A stretch of DNA of 20,918 bases from Pelargonium nanum (Eukaryota; Streptophyta; Magnoliopsida; Geraniales; Geraniaceae), in contig JAYMTF010001867.1 in NCBI GenBank assembly GCA_036897485.1, positions 1-20,918 of the forward strand, written 5' to 3'. This document shows positions 9,090 to 17,822 of the stretch, piece by piece. Below the pieces are notes generated by a model that saw nothing but the letters and a program-made list of their open reading frames with translations, made no database searches and was not told the DNA's origin. Made by a program: the position numbers and the translations under genes. Position 1 is the stretch's first letter. Every line of letters begins with the position of its first letter.

Positions 9090-11490
9090 ATAGACGTCAA
9101 TGTCAGATCTAACACCTCAACCTAGAGTTGCAAACTTGTAATTAGAGGTGGTGATTATGATTTTTCGTGAATTTTCTCGACTTCATGTTATAAATATTTA
9201 ATTCGAATGCGACCATGATGAGGTTTCAATTGCGGGTTTCGAGTTTTACATCTAAATGTGCAAGTTTGTCCTATTCGACTTGAAAGTTTGTCAGATTCGT
9301 TTGATGTGATCTAAACCTATAAAATTTCAGGTCAAATATCAAGTATCCGTCATTTCAAATCTAAATGGTTGGTTCATACTCAAAGTGGTGTTAGTGAAAA
9401 TAGTCATCTTATTAGGGATTTTCAATGACAAATTGACAATCTCATATAATATTAGTATCTTTTCTTGCAATTTGTTTGATATAATGGACAAAATTTCTGC
9501 AGGCTATGTAATGTCATTTTCAGAAACCTTGTGTATTTTGAAAATTTCCAGTCAAATCCAACCTAATTTATCCAGTAGTTGAGTTTAAATTGATAGGTTA
9601 GGTACACAATTTATATATTAAGATGAAAAAAATGTTTCCTTTCTCTTGATAGAAACCATAAAAAAGGCATAATATTTTCAATTTAAATGAAGCTTCGAAG
9701 TGAGTTCGAAAAACTTAAAATATGAGGTCAACAAATTTTGCACGGTTAAATAATGAGATCAATCCATCGTATTATATTTCTTCTTTAATGAAATGAGTGT
9801 CTTGATTTTCTTAAAAAAATGTAATTGACCCAAAACAAGTATTCCGGTTTCTTGAATTTTTTGTCTAAAAATAAATAATATCATAAAGTTATTTATGCAT
9901 GTATTATCAAATGTATAATAAGTTAGTATTATTTGATTTTTGTTATAACATATGATCACGAGCATACAAAAGTAAATATATCGTAGTTACTAATTTTTTC
10001 AACCCAAAACCACGAACATTTGTTTTGGGAATCGTCACGTATATTGCCTCGGCATTTTATACCATATTTTGGATAAAGGGATTTTTAATTTATAATTCTG
10101 TTAATTTATATATAATTATTTTATGTGATGAAAAATAAAAGTAGTTAGGATATGGTTGATGTGTGACAGTAGCTGGGCAGGCCACTTTATCTTATAGTGC
10201 ATGGATTAAATAAAGTTTTAACTTTAAATAATTGACATTGAAACATAATGGTTTTGGTCCTTTTTGGAGGGCCAAATGGCCATTTTATAGTTGTTTTGCT
10301 TATTTCTTAGTGCACCTTGCTTAATCATCATAATTAAGTAGCTGTGGATTATAAGCTATAAAAGCTTTAGGGCTTGTTTGGTAACACACATCCAGATGGT
10401 TAAAACTTTAAAGTCATGACATCACTTTATATGTTGTCACTTCGTATTTAGTTTGGTTTTGCTTTATGACCTAAAAACACATTTATCGACTGCTAATGTT
10501 TTTATTTAACAAACATGTATTACTTTTACATGATTATTTAAAGACGTTTTGTCTATTGCATAGTGTTATCAAACAAGTCGAATATTACTATATCAACTTT
10601 CAAGAACATGGGTTTGTGACTTGACAAATAATATATACATAATTATGTTGTAGTTTACAATGTTAAAAGTGAATTTGATAACGCAGTATGTCATTTGAAT
10701 TGTTTAATTAAATGAGTCGTCTGATCTTAAGAGAGCGAACTCCCCACCATTTCAAACAGGTGATTCAAAAAATAGTATTTATTCATATCAACCGAAATCC
10801 GCATCATAAGTGAGCAACCAATACATTAATTTTAGAGTTGACATTTGCAATCCAAATATCCACATGCGTCCAAAATTTGATTTGCATGCGCGCGCGCAGA
10901 CTCGAACACTTTTCAAGTCATATCAGATCTAATAAACTTACACAAACTCACATCTTTTAGATCGGGTACGAGTAACGAGTTAAGTTTATAAAATTCGAAT
11001 TCCAAATTATCATATCTATCAAGTTTTCTAATTTTTGTAAATTTCAAACGTGTCAAAATCCTATTGGCTAAAAGATGGTGAAGAAAAAACAGTGAAAGGA
11101 ACAACTTTACCATAAAAGTTGTTGCCGTGCAAATGCGGCATTAATTACATATGGAATTCCACCAAACCGAAGCTGCTGGCAATATTGGACTGTCGTTTTG
11201 TTAGTGATAGCCATGTCGTTTGTCACTACCTATTTTCCACATTTTGTGCCATTTTTTGGTTCCTTTCTTGTTTCGAAATGTTTTGGCTTGTCAACGGTCG
11301 GCTAATTTGATTTCTTGTTGAATTTTAAATTTAAATATGTAGTGACAATTAAGACTTGATAATTAAAATGTGATTATGAGTCCATCCAAATTTTCATGAC
11401 CAAACAAAAAAAGAATTTTATTAATCTATGTTACCAAATAAAATTTATAATCCAAACACTATTTGAATATAATTAAAATAATAAATTACA
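9090..11490. other. AT-rich intergenic DNA, no gene seen
   Basis: No open frame shows a recognisable domain, and no tRNA or rRNA is visible. Minor items are a GGGCTTGTTTGGTAAC string near 10371-10386 (a motif common at plant MITE ends, no partner found), a ggccaaatggcc near-palindrome around 10269, and an alternating purine-pyrimidine run at 10883-10898. Confidence 0.6.
10883..10898. repeat. 16-bp alternating purine-pyrimidine tract
   Basis: The tract tgcatgcgcgcgcgca alternates pyrimidine and purine throughout and contains (CG)5. Such tracts can adopt Z-form DNA in vitro. CG runs are rare in methylated, AT-rich plant intergenic DNA. Confidence 0.8.
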
Positions 11491-11497
11491 ATCTAAC

Positions 11498-11575
11498 ACC
11501 TTGCGGCCCAAGTGGCTAGTACATTAAACCTTCCATCGAGTGATCTCGAGATCGAGTCTCTCGTACAACAATATT
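11498..11575 (+). mobile_element. tRNA-derived SINE-like fragment
   Basis: gcggcccaagtggctagta (from 11503) resembles a Pol III box A region, and gatctcgagatcgagtctct (about 11540-11560) resembles box B. The spacing of about 35-40 bp fits a tRNA-like head. It does not fold as a complete tRNA as read, so a SINE head or tRNA relic is more likely than a working tRNA gene. The 3' end is not defined. Confidence 0.45.
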
Positions 11576-11744
11576 GTGATAATTTAGAATCGTAAACTCG
11601 TGAGTGCACGCATTTGATATACATTTGAGTGGATTCACGTGTCATGAAATAGACGCAATAACTCTTTATGATCACATCACACGAAGTCATTTATTATCTT
11701 TGTCAAACTATAAGTCAATTTATAACTCACAACCTCTTTCGAGA

Positions 11745-12170
11745 GTTTTTTTTTTTTTAAAGAGTAAAAGAGATATTTTTATTAATTCAAAAAATCTAAA
11801 GCTAAAACATCAGAAAATTCTAATGGCCCCTGGAAACCAATCGAACCTACCGGACCCGACACTGAAACAACCAATCTCGCTAAACGATGAGCCGCTTGCT
11901 TCGCAGACCGGCGAATAAACTCAAAACTGATACTAGCAAACTGAGAAGAAACTAACAAAATGTCACCTGTAATAAGATTCAAGGCATTGGAATCCTCCCT
12001 CCCGGTATTGATAGCATGAATTACAATACTCGAATAGGACTCAACAATAATATTATCCCAATCACGAGCTATAATCCAAGAAAGCGTTTCCCATATAGAC
12101 ATAGCTTTCACAACAAACGGGTCAAGCGTCCCAACCCGCCTAACATTCCCTCCACCCCCAACATCGACCC
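11745..12170 (-). pseudogene. 5'-truncated LINE tail: RNase H-like domain plus poly(A)
   Basis: On the minus strand, 12111-11782 encodes about 109 residues with no internal stop, including ETLSWIIARDWDNIIVES, the loop SSIVIHAINTG, and FEFIRRSAKQAAHRLAR. This is the pattern of the RNase H-like (RVT_3) domain found at the C-terminus of plant non-LTR retrotransposons and related orphan proteins: an (alpha)W...VESDS..VV.AIN core and a terminal RR.AN.AAH.LA helix. Here VESYS replaces the usual acidic VESDS. The frame extends open upstream to about 12160 without a start. Past the stop, the minus strand has a short 3' trailer, then an A run (plus-strand T run about 11746-11759), as expected for LINE integration. 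I infer a dead, 5'-truncated copy; no target duplication was identified. Confidence 0.7.
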
Positions 12171-12519
12171 GACCAATTTTGCACTAACCAGTCGAATTTT
12201 GATTTATATCTTTTCAATCTACTAAAAAGAACGAGTATTTACTTTATTTAATCTAAAATTTAAATTATCCACCCTAGTTAAAAGTACACTATTGTTACAT
12301 ACATCTAATGTCAACCAAGAAGACCATACATCAAAGATTTTAATGGACCCAAGCCAACTAACTAATTACATCAATATTTGACATCATTGCCAACATGATA
12401 TTTCTAGGCAATTATTTTCAACTATATAGAATAATTGTTATTTTCAAGGGTAATATGGTAAAAGCAACTACTACTAGTCCTAGCCAGCCACCATAATGCA
12501 ATACTCTCCGACATGCTTG
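12171..12519. other. AT-rich intergenic DNA, nothing recognised
   Basis: No gene or clear repeat is visible between the LINE relic and the GC-rich island that follows. Confidence 0.55.
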
Positions 12520-13030
12520 CTTACGTGGAGCACTGAGCTGTGCTCTTCACTATTATTTCCATAATTGCACGCCAACAAGATTCACCTCACGCGCCTCTCC
12601 CACCCGTGACATCACTACACAACCATCACCTTCGATTTCACCGCCGCCTCCTTCGCACCCGTCGGATGTTGGGGAAGTGAAGAGCACGCGCTGTGAAGAG
12701 AGTGGGATTTGTGGTTTCTCAAAATAGAAAGCAAGGATAAGGAATGGACCAGAAAAGGAGGCGAGATTAACGCGGCAAAGCAATGTTATTGGTAAATAGC
12801 GAGAAACGGGAGGGGTAGAATTGGAAGGAAAAAAGTCAATAAAAATGAAAATCATGGCGGTTTCTTCAGTAAAAGTTTGTTGATGGTCTTGTTGTTCGCG
12901 AAACAATGCACATGTTGTCTTGAAAGGTGGCTGTGACCGTAACAGTCAAAGTTTGGAGCCGACACGTGGCTTCTTTTGATTGGTTTGGACACGACACCCA
13001 CGAGAGTAATTGTCAACATGACGTCATTAA
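12520..13030. promoter_or_regulatory. GC-rich island with bZIP-type ACGT motifs
   Basis: The base composition rises clearly above the surroundings. It contains ttacgtgga (near 12521), a perfect G-box/ABRE-like gacacgtggc (CACGTG at 12963-12968) and a perfect C-box TGACGTCA (13019-13026), plus ATTGG/CCAAT near 12979. A 117-codon open frame runs on the minus strand from 12906 to 12553, but its translation matches nothing I know. Motif density and GC content suggest a regulatory region or the relic of a gene exon; the sequence does not decide which. Confidence 0.35.
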
Positions 13031-13127
13031 GCCATTTTGGAAAATCAATATTTCACATGCAAAAGAATTTTAAGATTACTTATTGCTTATTAGACTAAAA
13101 TTCAACTTTATTATTAGTATTATTTTC

Positions 13128-13245
13128 TTTGTAGTTTTTTTTTTATATCAGTTGGGCTAGTAGTACCCACAAATGAGGTATTTCCCTCCTTTTAAATCCA
13201 AATTTATCACATATAACCGATAAAGAGACTCGAGCCCGAGACAAA
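13128..13245 (-). mobile_element. Possible minus-strand SINE fragment
   Basis: In reverse complement, gtctcgggctcgagtctctt (near 13244-13225) looks like a box B context. Further on the same strand comes ctcatttgtgggtactacta and then gatataaaaaaaaa, an A-rich tail (plus-strand T run near 13133-13143). The head is missing. The call rests on order and tail only. Confidence 0.35.
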
Positions 13246-14129
13246 AAAAAATTCAAAACATTTAAACAGCTTGACTCAACATGAACAAAATGTATATAAA
13301 AAATTATCAAGACAAGTAAAAATGACACCAATAAATAATAAGATGCACAATTTATTCCAACATAAAAAATAAGTTAGAACATTAGTGCATTTGAGTTCAG
13401 GGATTTTGTTGCCTTCTCGTTCTCTTTGTCGTTTTGAGAGTCGGTTAGCGTATTTCTACAACTGCTCTTGAATTTCATAGCAGCGACAATCTTTTGGCTT
13501 TACAAATAATAAATTGTGGTCTTTTGCGTTAAGATAACGAACTTTTGTTTTGATAGCAAATTAATGTGATGTTAGAGTTTACAAAGCGTTGGTGTAGATT
13601 CACGGTAATTTTTTTAAATTGGTGTGCGCACAAGGAAACATGAGGCGGTTGCTAGAAGGAGAATGGTTTCGAAGATGATAGTTTTGTTAGAGCCAACATC
13701 AGATTAGCCATCGTGAATGTTGTTGAATCATGTCACACCAGATGGTGGTAAGGGGCGGTTGACATAGTTCTCCATGAGACCATTTTAAACTTCAAGTATA
13801 ATCATGACAATTATTTGTCCTCTTAAGACTGAAAAAGGATTTCAGTGTATTCAATTTGGTTATTCGGGTTGATATAAAATCGAGATTCGATAGATAAACT
13901 AATTTAATATTTATAGTATATTAGAAAAGCATCCTATAATTTTTTTTAGTAAATTAAAGATATGTGTGTTGTTAGATATGATTTGCAATTGACACTATTT
14001 GTCTAATTATGAATAGTAATTGAATAAATCCAAACAATAATTTGGTCAAAAATTAAAAAGAATAGTCTACTTTTGCCATCTCACATACAATTCCATTTTC
14101 CAATTTTCCACAACTGTAAACACTATCAT
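13246..14129. other. AT-rich DNA upstream of the GATA gene
   Basis: No recognised gene. The segment 13380-13790 is somewhat less AT-rich and could be old coding or transposon sequence, but no frame is readable. Confidence 0.5.
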
Positions 14130-14252
14130 ATAGCAAGGAGAGGTGTGGGTCACAAAGTGACATAACAAATAAAAATAAAATAACCAAAAATAAAAATAAG
14201 AGAAGAATCCCCAAAAACTTGAGTCTTCTTCTCTTACACCTCTCCTTGCTAT
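14130..14252 (+). promoter_or_regulatory. Perfect 17-bp inverted repeat upstream of the GATA start
   Basis: atagcaaggagaggtgt (14130-14146) and acacctctccttgctat (14236-14252) are exact reverse complements separated by 89 bp. In RNA the stem could gain three more pairs, two of them G-U. The right arm lies in a pyrimidine-rich stretch (14221-14295) typical of a plant leader, 116 bp before the ATG at 14368. Whether both arms are transcribed is unknown. Confidence 0.75.
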
Positions 14253-14367
14253 TATTCTCATCTCTCCTCTCTCTCTTCAACCTCCTCTTCTTCCCATATT
14301 AGGTAAAGTTAAAACTTAAAAATTTTGTTAAATTTTCAGTTTTGACTTTTTGGTTTACATAGAATTT

Positions 14368-15391
14368 ATGGAGTTTTGCATGGAAGCAAGAGCTTTGAAA
14401 TCAAGTTTGCGCCGTGAACTCGCCGCAAAGGCGACCCAACAGCATGTTTTGCTCGATGATTACCGGTGCGTCGCCGGAGTTTTCGGTGCTCCGGCGACGG
14501 AGGATTTCTCGGTGGATGATCTTTTGGACCTCTCCGGTGGAGAATTTGAAGTTGAAGTAGAAGAAGAGAAAGATTTGGTTTCTGTTTCGTCTCGAGAAGT
14601 GACCGACGAGGATGAGAATTTGAATTTTGGTGGGTTGGGTTCCGGCGCCGGCGCCGGCGACTCTGATTCTTTTCTCTCCGACGAGCTGGTCGTTCCGGTA
14701 ATTATTTTCAAAGTTTTGGATGTTTTTGTAAATTCATTTCTGTTAAATTAGCTCTTATTAATTTTTTATTTTATTTTTACAGGAAGATGATATAGCTGAG
14801 CTTGAATGGTTGTCTCAATTTGTGGACGATTCTATACCAGAACCGTCCCTTCTCTGTCCGGTTTCGTCCGCCGGCAGCGAAAATCGGACCGAACCGGGAT
14901 TGAGACCCAGTTCGGTGAATTTCCCGTATTTTCCGCTGCCAGTTCCGGTGAAAGCGAGAACCAAGAGACGGAGACCGGCCGGCCGAGCCTGGTCACTCGG
15001 GACCAACTCGTTCACGGACTCGTCGTCCTCAACGTCTTCGTGTTCTTCCGGTTCAACCGGTGTTTCGACCGAACCGGCTATAAAGAAGCATAGGAAGAAA
15101 CCGGCGGTTGAGGACGGCGAGACAGGCCAGTTTGCGAGGCGGTGTAGCCACTGCCTCGTTCAGAAGACGCCTCAGTGGAGAACCGGACCGCAGGGTCCGA
15201 AGACGTTGTGTAATGCCTGTGGGGTCCGGTTCAAGTCCGGTCGGCTTTTGCCGGAATATAGACCGGCTTGTAGCCCGACATTTTCGAGGGAGGTTCACTC
15301 GAATAGCCACCGGAAGGTGATGGAGATGAGGAAGAGGAAGGATGCGGTCGGACCGGAATCCGGCTCGGTTCAGATGGTTGCGAGTTTTTGA
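14368..15391 (+). CDS. Class I GATA zinc-finger transcription factor, GATA5/GATA12-like, 2 exons, 312 aa
   Basis: Exons are 14368-14697 (110 codons) and 14783-15391; the intron (85 bp) has gtaatt..tacag ends and phase 0. The chosen ATG gives [18 protein letters not shown], matching the N-terminal [10 protein letters not shown] signature of this subfamily; a second ATG four codons on is also possible. [10 protein letters not shown] (about residues 48-57) and [12 protein letters not shown] (about 116-127) are further conserved subfamily blocks. A basic stretch [16 protein letters not shown] (about 166-181) and a Ser-rich linker precede one type-IVb zinc finger: C231-x2-C234-x18-C253-x2-C256 with [19 protein letters not shown]. 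It ends with [15 protein letters not shown]. The family binds WGATAR sites in the nucleus. The acidic N-terminal half may activate transcription (inference). The length is normal. Which GATA paralogue it is cannot be settled without a tree. Confidence 0.93.
14642..14657. repeat. 16-bp GC-only palindrome inside GATA exon 1
   Basis: ccggcgccggcgccgg is its own reverse complement and encodes part of a Gly-Ala-rich run (GSGAGAG). This is a local low-complexity, replication-slippage-prone site; the run length probably varies between alleles. Confidence 0.8.
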
Positions 15392-16780
15392 GACTAGATT
15401 TAGGTCTAATTGTTTAGAAAAATATATAGAGTTAATTTCAGTGTAGCTTTGAGTGAGATTGGTTTAGTTCACTTTGTTAGTGTATGATATTTTTGCAGCA
15501 TGAGAATGTTAGTATTCTTTGTAGTCTTTATTTTAGTAAAATTACTTTACTTTTTAAAATATATTGATCAATATAAGGTTAACATGTTTGAGATTTGTTG
15601 TCATTTTATACGCTATTGCATTGATTCTTTTAAAGTTTATGTGTGTTCATGCAATAATTGTACCGATGTAACTTGAGATTTTTGTTTTTGAGACTCAAAA
15701 TATGTGATAATGTTGAAATTTATGACTAAAAATTTAAGTATTTACACGAACAATTTTGGCAACTTCTGAATAATATGAATAAGAGAGTCTATAGAACGTA
15801 AAATTTATCTTAAATCAACTCATAAAGTAGTTGTTGTACCAGTTACACTAGGAGTTGCAATCCACAAAAACGGATATGGTTGTATAATATATACTCAATT
15901 AAATTTTAGGTCGGATATGTACTAACAATCCTGTATTAACTAGTATATTTTATATAAAAACTCAAAAGATAAATAATCTACACTCTCATTCATCTTTTAA
16001 TGTGTGATTTTTTAACATTTCTTATTGTGTGTATGCTAAAAAAGATAAAAGATTGTGCACATGACCAAGAAGGGAGGTTGGGTAAATGAGTTAATAGGTC
16101 CTAACATAATCATATCTAATACTAAGTTTATGTAGATTTCAACTCAAAAGATTATCTAGTAAGTTAATAGTCCAACTAATATATAGTGTAACAACGAACT
16201 TACAATCTTTCAATGTGAAATTCCTAAACACATAAGAAGATTATATTTTTTTGGTTTACTAACATTTGACTACTTTTAAAACATTAACTTAAGTATTTTC
16301 AATTTTCATTAATATATGAGAAAACAATATTTACATACTCGAGAGCAAATTTAAACAAGGACAATATGTGGGAGGTTTCAACATTCAATAGATTAATTTT
16401 TTTAAAGTGTCAAGTTTAACTATTACTATAAAAAGTACTAGGATTTGAATATTTCAAAATTTGAAATCTTCAAAAATGGTTGAGCGGTTTTGTTTGGTGG
16501 GGGCACTCAGAAAGAGACACCAAACTCTGAAAGTGAATGAATGAGGTCCATGTGGAGTGGAGTAGAGTGGAGAGTGGCAATTTTAAAAGATCTAGGTGTT
16601 GATTTGAGACCACATGTATGGGTGTGTGGACTATTATTGGGTTCGAATAAAATAATGGTAAATAAGGATAAGATATTTTAATATTATAATCCAAATGTGA
16701 CTTAAGTTTGGTCTACTAAGGAAAAAAGTCAACAAAGTCTCTCCAATGATTCAAAACAACACATTTATATAATTTGAAGA
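15392..16780. other. GATA 3' flank and AT-rich intergenic DNA
   Basis: No second gene is seen. Two diverged stretches, about 15955-16035 and 16140-16235, share the order aactcaaaagat .. caatgtg(a) .. (see findings) and may be an old dispersed repeat. A GTGGAG/GTAGAG-rich patch lies near 16550-16577. Confidence 0.5.
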
Positions 16781-16819
16781 GACTATGTATTTGCAAGCCC
16801 ATATTAGTAGAAGAGAGAA

Positions 16820-16844
16820 GCCCATTTGGACTATCCAAATGGGC
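16820..16844. repeat. Perfect 11-bp hairpin with TGGGC-type motifs
   Basis: gcccatttgga (16820-16830) and tccaaatgggc (16834-16844) are exact reverse complements around 'cta'. The arm ends in ATGGGC, and further GCCCA/TGGGCC strings lie nearby (about 16797 and 16911). TGGGCY is the core of the plant site II element bound by TCP factors. The spot is about 1 kb upstream of F5H; any regulatory role is inference. Confidence 0.7.
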
Positions 16845-17770
16845 CTAGACTGAGACCAAGTTTGGAGATTCTTTTTTATGATTTTATGTAACATCTTTTT
16901 TAATCCTAAAGGCCCACTAGAAACTATGTAAGATGGCTAGACTAAAATTTATAGTTTTGAAGCATCCTAAGAAGTAAGAACTACCTTGGATTAGCCAAAA
17001 CAATAGGACTTGTTCCTAATTTTCAAAATATAACTACCTACGGAAACAAGATCTATTGTATAAGCTGACAAAAAAGCAAAATTCATGTCTGGCTCCTCCG
17101 TAATATCATAAATGAATACAAATTTTAAGATTTTCTTAACATATTCTAAAAGAGAAATTACAAATAATTATCGGTCTACTTAAAACGTTTGGCACTTTAT
17201 GGTTCTTAACACTCTTTTTTGGGTAAGATGGTACTAACTTGGACTTTTAAAAACTCAATGTGTTAATTCTGTAATATTGTTAAAACTAAAAAAATTGAAT
17301 TTTGTACCATTATTCACATTTCACAATATTAAACTAATTCAAACCAAAAATAATTTCATTGATAAAATAATTATGGTGAGATGATTCATAGCACTGTAGT
17401 AGTATGATTTTTATTTTTATTTTGGAAAGTTAAAAATGTTATCACGAGCATAGCACATGTCATGTATTCAACAAGGTTAAATTCATCGTCCCTCAATCTA
17501 TTATGGATTTTATACATGAATGTAATCACACAAATGTATAATGACATTAACCATACAAAGGAAACAAAAATATTTAAGATTTTTCCAAAGAAATCAAGAA
17601 AATTAGCACGAAAAACTATAGAATGAAGTGTCCAAATAAAATGTAAAAATCCACCCATTAATTCAGGTTGATTTTCTTCTTTATCCTCATTAATTTGTTG
17701 CCCAACCCAACAATGTGCATATTCTTTCTTCCATAAAAACCAGAACTATTGAATCAATTATGTCTAAAAT
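16845..17770. other. AT-rich DNA upstream of F5H
   Basis: A 90-codon minus-strand frame (17658-17386) encodes a hydrophobic peptide without a recognised domain and is not called. No exact AC-element (ACCWACC/ACCWAAC) of the lignin MYB type was seen here; actacctacgg near 17035 is only a near match. Confidence 0.5.
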
Positions 17771-17772
17771 GC

Positions 17773-17778
17773 TATATA
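17773..17778 (+). promoter_or_regulatory. F5H: Candidate TATA box of F5H
   Basis: gctatatatgtatac centred here lies 45-50 bp before the ATG at 17823. If used, transcription would start around 17800-17810, giving a very short leader and excluding the in-frame upstream ATGs at 17715 and 17760. This supports 17823 as the start but is not proof, since AT-rich DNA gives many such strings. Confidence 0.35.
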
Positions 17779-17822
17779 TGTATACAAACTCATCCACCAC
17801 CATCACCACCATCTTTTTTACT

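Noticed and set aside
10371-11450. 1-kb transposon bounded by GGGCTTGTTTGGTAAC and a distant GTTACCAAAT
   Set aside because: Only a short partial inverse match at the far side, no target duplication and no coding content; too weak to call.
11498-11575. Functional tRNA gene
   Set aside because: Box A/B-like strings are present but a full cloverleaf with paired acceptor stem is not seen; a SINE head fits better.
14053-14280. 75-codon minus-strand frame upstream of the GATA gene
   Set aside because: The translation is a basic, low-complexity then hydrophobic peptide from AT/CT-rich DNA; no family match, and it overlaps the inverted repeat and leader.
17386-17658. 90-codon hydrophobic minus-strand frame
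   Set aside because: Hydrophobicity is expected from T-rich codons in AT-rich DNA; no motif, no promoter and no recognisable homologue.
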